Assembly: GCF_000590475.1 (NCBI RefSeq)
Contig: NZ_CP007441.1
Location: 998,443-1,062,442, forward strand
Reading direction: 5' to 3'
Length of the DNA: 64,000 nt
Origin: Stutzerimonas stutzeri
GTDB lineage: Bacteria > Pseudomonadota > Gammaproteobacteria > Pseudomonadales > Pseudomonadaceae
Made by a program: the position numbers and the translations under genes. Below the pieces are notes generated by a model that saw nothing but the letters and a program-made list of their open reading frames with translations, was not told the origin of the DNA and ran no database searches. Every line of letters starts with the position of its first letter. Position 1 is the stretch's first letter. Below, in pieces: positions 8,645 through 17,630 of this stretch.

Positions 8645-9661
8645 TCACAATTGCAGCGTCAGGACCTTCAGAGGAGGTTGCCCATCGATGGACGGAAAAT
8701 CGTGTGCCGGCGACAGCACCTGGCAATCACGTACCGGTCGTCCTGTCTTCATCGCGCAACGCAAAACCTGCTCTCGCCAATCGTCGAGGCTGATTTTCGC
8801 CAGGTTGTTACAACAGATCAGCACCCCGCCTTCCGCCGTGGCAAGCAGTGCAGGCTTGAGCAGGCTCTGATAGTCGCGCAGTAGATCGACTGTGCCGAAC
8901 GCGCTTTTCGACCAGGCCGGGGGGTCGAGCAGTATCAGATCGAACTGCTTCGGCATCAGGCGCGGGTAGTCGGGGAGCGCGCGTCCGCGTCGCTGCGAGA
9001 TAGGTAAACCCGCCAGCTGCCGGATCGCCGGGAAATAGTCCGACTGCACGAACTGCATCGGGGCCAGCTCGGGGTTGAGTGCTCCGTTCTCTCGCCCGAC
9101 CGCGAGGTTGCTTTCGGCGAAGTCCAGGTTCCACACCTCGCGCGCGCCACCGGCTGCAGCGCAGAGCCCGACGCCACAGGTATAGGCAAAGAGATTGAGC
9201 ACCGACTTCCCGGCGCTGTTGGCTTTGACCCAGCCGCGAGCATTGCGCAGATCGAGAAACAGCAGTGGGTCCTGCCCGCTGTGGCGCGCGCGGACGCGGT
9301 AGTTGAGGCCCCATTCCCGACCAACCTGATCGTCCAGCCCTGCAGGGTCGGCGCGATACACCGGGTCAGTGCGATCAATGCGTGAGTTGCCCTGGGAGCG
9401 GTCGTTGTAAACCAGCGACAAGGGCTCGCCGAGGCTGGTGCAAAGCTGCTCATGCAGTGCCAGCAGAGCGTCGCGTTCGAGTGGTTGATGAAAGCTCTGT
9501 ACGAGCAACAGTGGGCCATAACGATCAGCCGTCAGGCCTGGCGCGCCTTCCTGGCTACCATGAAACAGTCGGTAGCAGTCGGTGCCTTGTGCATGCAACT
9601 GATCCAGCAGCGCTTCGCGGTTGTGGTAAGCGGCGCGCAGCGCCTGTTCTAGAGGAGGCAT
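8645..9661 (-). CDS. Class I SAM-dependent methyltransferase, RlmI-like
   Basis: The 338-residue protein belongs to COG1092, the family of 23S rRNA m5C methyltransferases RlmI/RlmK. It has the SAM-binding motif NLFAYTCGVGLCAAAGGA, the acidic motif WNLDFAE, and the DPPAWSKSAFG motif at about residue 248. The N-terminal half (YRLFHGSQEGAPGLTADRYG) matches the family linker domain, but the PUA domain of E. coli RlmI seems to be absent, so the exact target base cannot be assigned. It appears monocistronic. Confidence 0.85.
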   Translation of the reverse strand: MPPLEQALRAAYHNREALLDQLHAQGTDCYRLFHGSQEGAPGLTADRYGPLLLVQSFHQPLERDALLALHEQLCTSLGEPLSLVYNDRSQGNSRIDRTDPVYRADPAGLDDQVGREWGLNYRVRARHSGQDPLLFLDLRNARGWVKANSAGKSVLNLFAYTCGVGLCAAAGGAREVWNLDFAESNLAVGRENGALNPELAPMQFVQSDYFPAIRQLAGLPISQRRGRALPDYPRLMPKQFDLILLDPPAWSKSAFGTVDLLRDYQSLLKPALLATAEGGVLICCNNLAKISLDDWREQVLRCAMKTGRPVRDCQVLSPAHDFPSIDGQPPLKVLTLQL

Positions 9662-9705
9662 GCGCGGCGGCTCTGCGAGAAGGGCACGCAGTTTATCGGA
9701 AAACG

Positions 9706-10581
9706 CTAGCGGCTAGGCAGACCCATGCGTCGACGGGCCCTGTGCACCGAGCCGCTGCGCACCGCCCAGCGCAGTACGGGTGCGGTGCGTCTGACACCGA
9801 GCTGTATCAGTTGGCGCTGGCGTGGGCTCTGGTGCAGCTCGAGCATGGCGCTCGCCCAATCTGGCAGCAGCTCCACTCCAGCCTGCATCATGAGGGCGCC
9901 AAACGGCCGGGTCAGCACGCTGGGAGCGGGGGCGTTGAATAGCACACGAAGGATTTCCCGAGAGCGCTCATCGCACCGCAGTTGCGGCTGTACCTCCTCC
10001 AGATAGTCGTCGATCTGCTGCCTTGAGCGCGGCACGTCGCGAGCGCCCAACGACTCGGCGATCCGCGCGACTTCTGCGTAATAGCGATCTTGGTCACTGC
10101 CAGACAGGTCAGGGTTGAGATAACGCAAGTGCGCCTTGAGAAAGCTGCTGACCTCGGCCACATGTACCCAGGTCAGTAGATCAGGGTCATAAGCGGCATA
10201 AGGACGGCCATCGGCGGCGTGGCCGGTAACGTTGAGGTGAATCGCCCGAACCCGCTCGATCAATCGTTGCGCGTCGGCCTGGCTGCCGAAAGTGGTCGCT
10301 GAGATGAACTGCCCGGTGCGACGCAAGCGACCAAGCAAGTCTTCGCGGAAATTCGAGTGATCCCAGACGCCAGCCAGCGCCAGCGGATGCAGCGCCTGAA
10401 GCAGCAGGGCGGAAATGCCGCCAACCATCATCGAGGTAAAATCGCCATGCACACGCCAGCAGACGGAGTCCGGCCCGAACAGCCCCAGGTCGCCCGGTGG
10501 GTTTTCGTAATCGACGCCGCCGATGGCCAGGCCTGTAAGGCTGAGCACCTGCGATTCGATATGACGGCGAATGAACTCCAT
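9706..10581 (-). CDS. DUF2236 / MpaB-type oxygenase family protein
   Basis: This 291-residue protein matches the DUF2236 family, which includes fungal MpaB and latex-clearing-like oxygenases. Visible family features are WRVHGDFTSMMVGGISALLLQALHPLALAGVWDHSNF near residues 42-78, with the His of ALHP a likely haem ligand, and TWVHVAEVSSFL. The bacterial members have no agreed substrate. The gene lies between an rRNA methyltransferase and pgi on the same strand and is separated from both. Confidence 0.8.
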   Translation of the reverse strand: MEFIRRHIESQVLSLTGLAIGGVDYENPPGDLGLFGPDSVCWRVHGDFTSMMVGGISALLLQALHPLALAGVWDHSNFREDLLGRLRRTGQFISATTFGSQADAQRLIERVRAIHLNVTGHAADGRPYAAYDPDLLTWVHVAEVSSFLKAHLRYLNPDLSGSDQDRYYAEVARIAESLGARDVPRSRQQIDDYLEEVQPQLRCDERSREILRVLFNAPAPSVLTRPFGALMMQAGVELLPDWASAMLELHQSPRQRQLIQLGVRRTAPVLRWAVRSGSVHRARRRMGLPSR

Positions 10582-10705
10582 GGTGACGTCTGGCTTGGCT
10601 GGGGAAAGCGGATGTTACCCCGATGCGCGCATGTTACCCGGCCCGGCCGATGAGTGTCGGCCAGAGTACGCGGGAGTCCGAAGGGTGCTACGTAGGAAGC
10701 GGGAG

Positions 10706-10728
10706 CCGGACAGCGAGACGCCGTCCGG
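10706..10728 (-). terminator. Possible hairpin after pgi
   Basis: CCGGAC-A-GCG / CGC-C-GTCCGG with an AGA loop forms just after the pgi stop. There is no T-run in the pgi direction, so termination here is uncertain. Confidence 0.35.
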
Positions 10729-10741
10729 TTTGTACAGCTGT

Positions 10742-12406
10742 TCAGCCGCGATGACGGCCGCGGAAGAAGTTGATCAGGCCCTGGGTCGAGGCATCCTCGG
10801 CAGGTGGTGCATCAAAGCTGGTCATCTGGCCATAGACCGCCTTGCCCAGATCCTTGCCCAATTCCACACCCCACTGGTCGAAGGAGTTGATCCCCCAGAT
10901 CACGCCCTGTACGAATACCTTGTGCTCGTACAGCGCGATCAGCGCACCCAGGCGGCCGGGGCTGATGGTTTCCATCACCAATGTGTTGCTCGGCCGGTTA
11001 CCAGGAATGACTTTATGCGGTGCCAGGCGCTCAATCTCGGCTTCGCTCATGCCCTTGGCACGCAGTTCGGCTTCGGCTTCTTCCCGGGTCTTGCCGAGCA
11101 TCAATGCCTGGCTCTGCGACAGGCAGTTGGCGTAAAGCCATTCATGGTGGTCGGCCACCGGGTTGTGGCTGACTACCGGCACGATGAAATCGGCAGGAAT
11201 CAGCGGAGTGCCTTGATGCAGCAGTTGATGGTAGGCGTGCTGGCCGTTGGCTCCAACACCACCCCAGATAACCGGGCCCGTGCTGCAGGAAACCGGCGAG
11301 CCATCCTGCCGGACGCTCTTGCCGTTGGACTCCATGTCCATCTGTTGCAAATGTTTGACGAAGTTGCGCAGGTAGTGGTCGTACGGCAGAAAGGCGTAGC
11401 TCTGCGCGCCCCAGAAGTTGTGATACCAGATCCCGAGCATTGCCAGCAGCACCGGCATGTTGCTTTCGAAGGGCTCATTGAGGAAGTGGCTATCCATGCT
11501 GTAGGCACCGGACAGCAGGTCCTTGAAGTTGGACATGCCGATCGCCAGGGCGATGGGCAGGCCGATCGCTGACCACAGCGAATAGCGCCCGCCGACCCAA
11601 TCCCACATCGGGAAGATGTTCTTTTCACGAATACCGAAATCGACGGCGGCCTGCTTGTTGCTGGTCACTGCGATGAAGTGACGATAGAGCTTCTCCTCGG
11701 TACCACCCTTGCCGAGATACCAGGTGCGCGCCGCCTGGGCATTCTTCAGCGTCTCGAGGGTGCCGAATGTCTTGCTGGAAATAATGAACAGGGTGGTTTC
11801 GACGTTCAGTTTGGCGGTCACTTCGCGGAATTCGCTGCCATCGATATTCGCCAGATAGTGAGTGCGCACGCCATGCTGGGTGAACGGCAACAGCGCTTCG
11901 GACACCAGCTGCGGCCCCAGGAAAGACCCGCCGATACCGATGTTCACCACGTCGGTGATGGTCTTGTCGCTGAAGCCGCGCCAGAGGTTGTTGTGGATGC
12001 GAGTGACGATATCGGTCATCTGCGCCAGCGCGGTATGCACATCGCGCATGATGTTGTGGCCGTCAACCATGACCGAGTCGCCCATGGGGCGTCGCAGCGC
12101 CGTGTGCAGCACCGGGCGTTTCTCTGACGCGTTGATCTGCTGCCCTTCGAACATGGCGTGCGCGGCTTGCTCGACGCCCGCTTCACGGGCCAGGTTGACC
12201 AGTAGCGTGCGGGTTTCGGGGGTGACCAGGTTTTTCGAATAGTCGAGAAACAGGCCACAGCACGAAACCGACAAGTCCTCGAAGCGTGTCGGGTCAGCTT
12301 TGAAAGCTTCGCGCATGCTGAAGTTCTGCATGGCCAGGCGGTGTTCTTCCAAGGCCTTCCAGGACGACAGGCCGGTGGCATCGAGAGGGTGCTGGTAATA
12401 GCTCAT
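10742..12406 (-). CDS. pgi: Glucose-6-phosphate isomerase
   Basis: The enzyme interconverts glucose-6-phosphate and fructose-6-phosphate. In pseudomonads, which lack phosphofructokinase, it mainly recycles triose phosphate and feeds exopolysaccharide precursors. The 554-residue protein shows GIGGSFLGPQLV, SKTFGTLETL, DWVGGRYSLWSAIG, the GANGQHAYHQLLHQGT region and the NSFDQWGVELGK signature near the C-terminus. Length equals other pseudomonad Pgi proteins. It is followed on the same strand by the DUF2236 gene and preceded by panD, with a terminator between. Confidence 0.97.
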   Translation of the reverse strand: MSYYQHPLDATGLSSWKALEEHRLAMQNFSMREAFKADPTRFEDLSVSCCGLFLDYSKNLVTPETRTLLVNLAREAGVEQAAHAMFEGQQINASEKRPVLHTALRRPMGDSVMVDGHNIMRDVHTALAQMTDIVTRIHNNLWRGFSDKTITDVVNIGIGGSFLGPQLVSEALLPFTQHGVRTHYLANIDGSEFREVTAKLNVETTLFIISSKTFGTLETLKNAQAARTWYLGKGGTEEKLYRHFIAVTSNKQAAVDFGIREKNIFPMWDWVGGRYSLWSAIGLPIALAIGMSNFKDLLSGAYSMDSHFLNEPFESNMPVLLAMLGIWYHNFWGAQSYAFLPYDHYLRNFVKHLQQMDMESNGKSVRQDGSPVSCSTGPVIWGGVGANGQHAYHQLLHQGTPLIPADFIVPVVSHNPVADHHEWLYANCLSQSQALMLGKTREEAEAELRAKGMSEAEIERLAPHKVIPGNRPSNTLVMETISPGRLGALIALYEHKVFVQGVIWGINSFDQWGVELGKDLGKAVYGQMTSFDAPPAEDASTQGLINFFRGRHRG

Positions 12407-12763
12407 CGTAGTGCGGCTTCCTTTGCTTGGCGGACTGTCTGCATGTCTGAAGGGCCCAGTGGGTATGGAGGCGCTGCAGCTGCCGGACAGTCATTCGATC
12501 ATGCTGACGCGCGGGCATTCATCCCGACTGCGCCGGGCGCGTACCGCTCCGGTTCGATGACGCGGCGGTGGCGCATCCTGCGCTGTCGAGACAGTCTGAC
12601 TGGGAAAAACGCCTGGCGTTCCGAGCGCTTGCTGCGCTTGGTGCTAATGCTAGCCTGACAGTCCGAAACCGTTGCGGATTTCGTCGGTCAGGGGAAACCT
12701 TTGAAGCACAAAAAAGCCCGCAGCGCGATGGCGGTGCGGGCTTTTTGCGCAACTCACTCGGAA
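12407..12763. other. Intergenic region between pgi and panD
   Basis: This 357-bp gap holds the panD terminator at its right end. The rest should contain the pgi promoter, but I could not pick out a convincing -35/-10 pair. No plausible gene is seen. Confidence 0.6.
12711..12746 (-). terminator. Terminator of the panBCD unit
   Basis: AAAAAGCCCGCA / TGCGGGCTTTTT forms a 12-bp stem with a 12-base loop. Both ends are A/T runs, so it can stop transcription on either strand; it lies 17 bases after the panD stop. Confidence 0.88.
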
Positions 12764-13144
12764 TCAGGCGACCTGAACCGGAATGGCGTTGCTGGTATGA
12801 CTGAGATCGCCATCGGCGCCCATGTACAACACGTGTGGCTTGAAGCTCGCCAGTTCGGCTTCGCTGTAATGCGCGTAGGCACAGATGATCAAGCGATGAC
12901 CGACGCCGGCCTTATGCGCTGCGGCGCCATTGACGGAGATGATCTTCGAACCTTCCTCGCCGCGGATGGCATAGGTGGTAAAGCGTTCACCGTTATCGAC
13001 GTTGTAGATCTGGATCTGTTCGTATTCGCGGATGCCGGCCAAGTCCAGCCAGTCGCCGTCGATGGCGCAGGAGCCTTCGTAATCCAGCACCGAATGGGTC
13101 ACCTGGGCGCGGTGCAGTTTTGCCTTGAGCATGATGGCGTGCAT
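12764..13144 (-). CDS. panD: Aspartate 1-decarboxylase precursor
   Basis: PanD makes beta-alanine for pantothenate by a pyruvoyl-dependent decarboxylation. The 126-residue zymogen carries the self-cleavage site at Gly24-Ser25 (YEGSCAID), where Ser25 becomes the pyruvoyl group, and the conserved NGAAAHKAGVGHRLII segment around residues 73-88. It lies 100 bases downstream of panC on the same strand, completing a panB-panC-panD cluster. Gamma-proteobacterial PanD needs PanZ for maturation in enterics; no PanZ is visible in this window. Confidence 0.97.
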   Translation of the reverse strand: MHAIMLKAKLHRAQVTHSVLDYEGSCAIDGDWLDLAGIREYEQIQIYNVDNGERFTTYAIRGEEGSKIISVNGAAAHKAGVGHRLIICAYAHYSEAELASFKPHVLYMGADGDLSHTSNAIPVQVA

Positions 13145-13244
13145 GGCGGGTTCCTCCGGGTGCGCAAGCGGCGCAGAGTGTGCCCGAACCCTCGGACCTG
13201 ATCAATACCAAGGGCCAATCGGACCATACCGATAGTGGGCGTGA

Positions 13245-14111
13245 TTACGATGGCGCGGGCTTGCCAGTATCCACCAGCAAGTTGTCGATCAGACGCGTCT
13301 TGCCGAGAAAGGCCGCTGCGAGAATAACCAGTTCGCGAGTATCCGCGGCGGCGGGTTTCAGGTCCGACGCATCACGAAACTCCAAGTAGTCAGGCCGCAG
13401 ACCGGCGGCCTTCAGCGCCTGCAGACCCTTGGCCAAAAGGCCTGGATAGTCCCGATCCCCGCTGTGGATCGCCTCCGCCAGCTGCTTGAGCGTGCGGTAC
13501 AACGCCGGAGCCGTCGCACGCTCATCGGCACTGAGGTAGCCGTTGCGAGATGATAGCGCCAAGCCGTCATCGGCGCGCACGATCGGCTCGCCAATAATCT
13601 GCACCGGCATGTTCAGGTCACGAACCATGGTGCGAATCACGGCCAACTGCTGAAAATCCTTCTGGCCGAACACGGCGAGATCGGGCAGCACCATGTTGAA
13701 TAATTTGCTGACAACCGTAGAGACGCCGTCGAAATGCCCCGGCCGACTACCGCCGCATAGCCCTTCGGACACGCCCGGTACGCGGACGATGGTCTGCATG
13801 GCTTGGCCGTGGGGATACATTTCCTCGACGTTTGGTGCGAACAAAAGATGACAGCCCGCCTCGAAGAGCTTTTCCTGGTCGGCGGTGAGCGTACGCGGAT
13901 AGCTGGCGAGATCCTCGTTGGGACCGAACTGCATCGGGTTGACGAAGATGCTGGCAACCACGAAGTCGGCGCGTTGACCCGCCTTCTTCACCAGCGCGAT
14001 GTGGCCAGCATGCAGGTTGCCCATGGTCGGCACGAAGCCGATGCGTTTGCCCTCGCCACGCGCACGTGCCACCGCGGCGCGCAGGTCAGCGATAGTCTTG
14101 ACCACGTTCAT
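13245..14111 (-). CDS. panC: Pantothenate synthetase
   Basis: PanC condenses pantoate and beta-alanine using ATP through a pantoyl-adenylate. The 288-residue protein has the nucleotide-binding HIGH-type motif GNLHAGH, followed by VFVNPMQFGPNEDLASYPR, VFGQKDFQQL, and the KMSKS-like LSSRNGYL. The start overlaps the panB stop by four bases (ATGA), so the two are translationally coupled. Confidence 0.97.
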   Translation of the reverse strand: MNVVKTIADLRAAVARARGEGKRIGFVPTMGNLHAGHIALVKKAGQRADFVVASIFVNPMQFGPNEDLASYPRTLTADQEKLFEAGCHLLFAPNVEEMYPHGQAMQTIVRVPGVSEGLCGGSRPGHFDGVSTVVSKLFNMVLPDLAVFGQKDFQQLAVIRTMVRDLNMPVQIIGEPIVRADDGLALSSRNGYLSADERATAPALYRTLKQLAEAIHSGDRDYPGLLAKGLQALKAAGLRPDYLEFRDASDLKPAAADTRELVILAAAFLGKTRLIDNLLVDTGKPAPS

Positions 14112-14908
14112 GCGGAAAATCCATGTTCGGCTGCGGGAAATTCAACGGCCTTTACCGCCCGTACATAGGCGGCGATGGCGGAGGGGATGTCGCCATGCTC
14201 CGGCATGAAGTTTTTGACAAACCTGGGCGCGCGTCCACTGAGCGAAAGCCCCAGCATGTCGTGCAGCACCAGCACCTGGCCATCGGTGGCGTTGCCGGCG
14301 CCGATGCCGATCACCGGCACCGCGACGGCCTGGGTAATGCGGGCGGCCAGTTCGCTGGGGATGCACTCGAGCAGCAGCATGGCGGCGCCAGCGGCTTCGA
14401 GGGCCTGCGCGTCGGCAATCATCTGCTGCGCCTGGGCATCCTGGCGGCCCTGGACCTTATAGCCACCAAAGATGTTCACGGCCTGAGGGGTCAGGCCCAT
14501 GTGGGCACAGACCGGAATGCCGCGTTCGGCCAGCAGTCGAATGGACTCGGCCAGCCATGCCGCACCTTCGACCTTGATCATGTGCGCACCGGCCTTCATC
14601 AGCGTCGCCGAGTTATCCAGCGTTTGCTCGACGGTCGCGTTGGCCATGAAAGGCAGGTCGGCAAGAATCATCGCGCCACGATTGCCGCGTTTGACGCAGG
14701 CGGTGTGGTAAGCCATCTCTTCAACGGTCACGGGCAGGGTGCTGTCGTGTCCTTGCAGGACCATGCCCAGAGAGTCGCCGATCAGCAGCATCTCGACCCC
14801 GGCTTCGCAGGCGGTCTTGGCGAAGGTTGCGTCATAGCAGGTGAGCATGACGATTTTTTCGCCTTTCTGCTTGAGGCCTTGCAGGGTAGTCAGGGTTACG
14901 TCTGGCAT
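14108..14908 (-). CDS. panB: 3-methyl-2-oxobutanoate hydroxymethyltransferase
   Basis: PanB makes ketopantoate from alpha-ketoisovalerate and methylene-tetrahydrofolate, the first committed step of pantothenate synthesis. The 266-residue protein shows LTCYDATFAK, the metal-binding GDSLGMVLQGHDSTLPVT segment, KVEG, and GIGAGNATDGQVLVLHD. It is the first gene of the panBCD run, downstream of folK with a 173-bp gap in between, which may hold the promoter. Confidence 0.97.
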   Translation of the reverse strand: MPDVTLTTLQGLKQKGEKIVMLTCYDATFAKTACEAGVEMLLIGDSLGMVLQGHDSTLPVTVEEMAYHTACVKRGNRGAMILADLPFMANATVEQTLDNSATLMKAGAHMIKVEGAAWLAESIRLLAERGIPVCAHMGLTPQAVNIFGGYKVQGRQDAQAQQMIADAQALEAAGAAMLLLECIPSELAARITQAVAVPVIGIGAGNATDGQVLVLHDMLGLSLSGRAPRFVKNFMPEHGDIPSAIAAYVRAVKAVEFPAAEHGFSA

Positions 14909-15081
14909 GAATGCCGTCCTCCTAGAGCCTCTGAGAGATCACGTTGCACTCGGAGCGTCAGCGATTGCGCGCTGAGCGCCTCAATTCGATGCGTGCCGGT
15001 AGCGGGCGCTTATAGTCCCGATGGCAGCGTGCTAAGTCAATCAGGAGTGTTACCCGCACCGTTACAACTGTTACCGACTGG

Positions 15082-15576
15082 TTACAAGGCGTCGTCCAGG
15101 CGTTCCAGGCCCTCGAAGGGGCAGGCTGCGATAAGCTCGGCGAGACGGCGTCCATCGGCCAATTGCAGCGCCTCAGGCGCCACCTCAGCAAGTGGATACA
15201 GTACGAAGGCCCTGGCGTGCAGGTGGTAATGCGGCACCGTCAGGCGTGGTTCATTGAGCTGGCGATCACCGAACAGCAGGATATCCAGATCCAGCGTTCG
15301 CGGGCCCCAGCGTTCCGCCTTGCGCTCCCGGCCCTGGGCTCGTTCGATGGCTTGCAGCGCATCGAGCAATTCGAGCGGCGCCAGCGCGGTGTCGAGTACG
15401 GCGACGGCATTGTTGTAGCGCGGTTGGTCCGGTGGGCCGAGCGGGTCGCTGACGTAAAGCGAGGACACGGCGACGAGCCGGGTTAAGGAGATAGCCGCCA
15501 GCGCCCGGATCGCACCGCGCAACTGTTCGCGGGGCTCGGCCAGATTGCTGCCAAGGCCGATGTATACCCGTTCCAT
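15082..15576 (-). CDS. folK: 2-amino-4-hydroxy-6-hydroxymethyldihydropteridine pyrophosphokinase
   Basis: FolK transfers pyrophosphate to hydroxymethyl-dihydropterin in folate synthesis. The 164-residue protein begins YIGLGSNL and carries the HPPK signature RWGPRTLDLDILLFGD with the two Mg-binding aspartates, then LTVPHYHLHARAFVLYPL. Its ATG follows the pcnB TAA with no spacer (TAAATG), so both come from one message. The same pcnB-folK-panB order is known in other pseudomonads. Confidence 0.96.
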   Translation of the reverse strand: MERVYIGLGSNLAEPREQLRGAIRALAAISLTRLVAVSSLYVSDPLGPPDQPRYNNAVAVLDTALAPLELLDALQAIERAQGRERKAERWGPRTLDLDILLFGDRQLNEPRLTVPHYHLHARAFVLYPLAEVAPEALQLADGRRLAELIAACPFEGLERLDDAL

Positions 15577-16974
15577 TTAATCGACGGACGCCGGTGCGCT
15601 TTCATTCGGGCCGCGTTTGCGTCGCCCGCTGCGGCGTCGTTTACGGGGCGCGCCGCTGCCATCGTCCTTACTGCTGAGTCCGCGAATCATGTTGCGGCGT
15701 TCGCTTTCGCTGGCTTCCTGGTAGTCGGTCCACCATTCGCCCAGGTTGTCGGTCTGCTCCCCAGCGCTTTCGCGCAGCAAGAGAAAGTCATAACCCGCGC
15801 GGAAACGCGGATTGTCCAGCAACTGGTCGGCGCGACGTCCCTGGCGGCGCGGCAGACGCTCCTGCATGTCCCAGATTTCCCGCATCGGCATGGTGAACCG
15901 CTTCGGGATGGCTGTGCGTTGGCATTGTTCCCAGATCAGCTCGTGTGCCGCTTCCTGCATCGCCGGTATCGGCGGCAAGCCTCGGGCCTGCGCCTCGGCT
16001 ACGCGCGCCGGTAAGGCCGGCCAGAGCAACGCGGCAAACAAGAATGCCGGGGTGACCGGCTTGCCTTGGGCAATGCGTTGATCGGTATTGGCCAGGGCGT
16101 TGCGGATCAGTGTGCCGGCATACTCGGGATTGTCTTCCAAGGCTTCGGCGCTGGCTGGGAACAGCGGGGCGAAGAGGTCGTGTTCCAGCAGCAGTTCGAA
16201 GGTGCGTTCGGCCTTGCCGCTGAGGAACAGCTTGATGATCTCGTCGAACAGGCGGGCCGAGGGGACATCGTTGAGCAGGTCAGCCAGATCAGCAATGGGC
16301 TCGGCGCTGTGCTGTTCGATCTCGAAATCCAGTTTCGCAGCGAAGCGAACCGCACGAAGCATGCGCACCGGATCTTCCTGGTAGCGCTGTTCTGGATCGC
16401 CGATGAGGCGGATCAATCGATTGCGTATGTCACGAACGCCATGGGTATGGTCGAGAATGCGCTCGCTCGAGGGATCGTAGTACAGAGCATTGATGGTGAA
16501 GTCGCGGCGCTGGGCGTCATCTTCGAGGGTGCCATAGACGTTGTCGCGCAGGATCCGTCCACTTTCGTTGCGGGACGCAAGATTAATGTCTTCGTCGTCG
16601 TCCGCTTCCGGATGGTTGGCCCGGAAGGTGGCGACTTCGATGATTTCGCGGCCGAAATGTACATGGACCAGCTTGAAGCGGCGCCCAATGACTCGGGCAT
16701 TACGAAACTCGGCGCGCACCTGTTCTGGCGTGGCGCTGGTGGCAACATCGTAGTCCTTCGGATCCAGCTCCAGCAGCAGATCGCGGACGCAACCACCCAC
16801 GACGTAGGCTTCGTACCCGGCATGCTGAAGTCGCTCGACGACGCTGACGGCGTGCCGGCTGAGATCGTTGCGATGCAGCGAATGCTGCCGGCTGGACAGT
16901 ATTTCGGGTGTGCGACGGGGATGCGGGAAGCGGCGCAGGGGAGAACGAAAAGACTGGAACAGCTTTTTCAGCAT
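15577..16974 (-). CDS. pcnB: Poly(A) polymerase I
   Basis: PcnB adds A-tails to RNA 3' ends, marking them for decay by enzymes such as PNPase. The 465-residue protein starts MLKKLFQSFRSPLRRF, and its nucleotidyltransferase core has VVGGCVRDLLL, PKDYDVATSA (the catalytic D-Y-D) and VIGRRFKLVHV, the signature that separates poly(A) polymerases from CCA-adding enzymes. The C-terminal tail is rich in Arg/Lys (RKRRRSGRRKRG), as expected for RNA binding. The ATG at 16974 is preferred over the frame opening at 17085 because it matches the family start. Confidence 0.95.
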   Translation of the reverse strand: MLKKLFQSFRSPLRRFPHPRRTPEILSSRQHSLHRNDLSRHAVSVVERLQHAGYEAYVVGGCVRDLLLELDPKDYDVATSATPEQVRAEFRNARVIGRRFKLVHVHFGREIIEVATFRANHPEADDDEDINLASRNESGRILRDNVYGTLEDDAQRRDFTINALYYDPSSERILDHTHGVRDIRNRLIRLIGDPEQRYQEDPVRMLRAVRFAAKLDFEIEQHSAEPIADLADLLNDVPSARLFDEIIKLFLSGKAERTFELLLEHDLFAPLFPASAEALEDNPEYAGTLIRNALANTDQRIAQGKPVTPAFLFAALLWPALPARVAEAQARGLPPIPAMQEAAHELIWEQCQRTAIPKRFTMPMREIWDMQERLPRRQGRRADQLLDNPRFRAGYDFLLLRESAGEQTDNLGEWWTDYQEASESERRNMIRGLSSKDDGSGAPRKRRRSGRRKRGPNESAPASVD

Positions 16975-17112
16975 GAGAGGCACTGTGTGGCGAAATGACA
17001 AGATGGCGAAGGAAATAGCCACGAAACGAGCGTGGATTCTAGCACCGGGAAAGGGGATGGTGAACGAAGCGCGGGGAGGTGTCAAAACAACGGCCGAAGC
17101 CAGAAAGCACTA

Positions 17113-17132
17113 GGGGGAGCCGAAGCTCCCCC
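17113..17132 (-). terminator. End hairpin of CrcZ
   Basis: GGGGGAGC / GCTCCCCC forms a perfect 8-bp stem around a four-base CGAA (TTCG on the minus strand) loop. Read in the minus direction it is followed by TAGTGCTTTCTGG, a weak T-run. It lies where the 3' end of CrcZ is expected, about 365 bases after the sigma-54 promoter. Confidence 0.65.
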
Positions 17133-17476
17133 CTTAAATGATGTCGCGTGCTTTGTTGTTATTAGTATTTCGGGCGTGTTGTTTTTGTTTGATCACCCGT
17201 TCCCTTCGGCTTTCGCGTCCGGGAATCGCTCCTACGTTGGGAGCAAAGAGCAAACGGATTTCTTTGGTCGCTGACTTGCCATCGATCATCGATCCAACCA
17301 GTTCAGGCACTGCTTAGGCAGTTTTTGTTGTTCTCGGCCTGGTCGTGGGGCAAAACCCCATTTGGCATTTCCTCTCCAAAAGAATCAGTTAGCTACGCCT
17401 CTGCCTTCTTGTATTTATTTTGCTAGAGCCGGTACGTCTTGTTCTTATTGTGGGTCTGCTTGTTATTGTTGTTGTG
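17113..17476 (-). ncRNA. crcZ: CrcZ small RNA (Hfq/Crc-sequestering)
   Basis: This gene-free interval between cbrB and pcnB is where CrcZ lies in all studied pseudomonads. On the minus strand I see six A-rich CA motifs of the AANAANAA type that bind Hfq/Crc. They are at about 17460-17474 (AACAACAATAACAA), 17439-17450, 17405-17422, 17322-17333, 17177-17192 and 17151-17170. CrcZ carries five or six such motifs. A sigma-54 promoter lies at 17487-17503 and a stable hairpin closes the 3' end. The RNA titrates Hfq/Crc and relieves catabolite repression. The 5' end is estimated from the promoter and may be off by a few bases. Confidence 0.9.
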
Positions 17477-17486
17477 CCAGATAGAA

Positions 17487-17503
17487 AGCATTTGCCGTGC
17501 CAG
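17487..17503 (-). promoter_or_regulatory. Sigma-54 promoter of crcZ
   Basis: On the minus strand CTGGCACGGCAAATGCT has the -24 GG and -12 GC exactly 10 bases apart, with a perfect TGGCACG box. This is the CbrB-activated RpoN promoter expected for crcZ, and predicts a start near 17476. Confidence 0.88.
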
Positions 17504-17563
17504 TTTTTGAAAAACCTTTACAATCAACAAGTTAGCTTTTTAGGTGATTATTCGTGCTCATGA

Positions 17564-17597
17564 AAAACCGGGTTCCCGTTACCGATGAACCCGGTTT
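17564..17597 (-). terminator. Terminator of cbrB
   Basis: AAACCGGGTTC and GAACCCGGTTT pair over 11 bp and run into TTTTTC in the cbrB direction. This separates the cbrB message from crcZ, which starts from its own promoter. Confidence 0.88.
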
Positions 17598-17598
17598 C

Positions 17599-17625
17599 TG
17601 TTACGTGTCGGTGGGGTGGGTAACA
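17599..17625. promoter_or_regulatory. Inverted repeat, likely CbrB upstream activating site for crcZ
   Basis: TGTTAC-N15-GTAACA is a perfect interrupted palindrome about 110 bases upstream of the crcZ -24/-12 promoter, the usual place for an NtrC-type activator dimer. It sits in the short space between the cbrB stop and its terminator. From memory, CbrB sites have this type of half-site; binding here is inferred. Confidence 0.7.
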
Positions 17626-17630
17626 ACCTG

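Noticed and set aside
17032..17274. An 80-codon plus-strand frame across the CrcZ gene
   Set aside because: It spans the CrcZ hairpin and A-rich motifs on the opposite strand and has no family resemblance.
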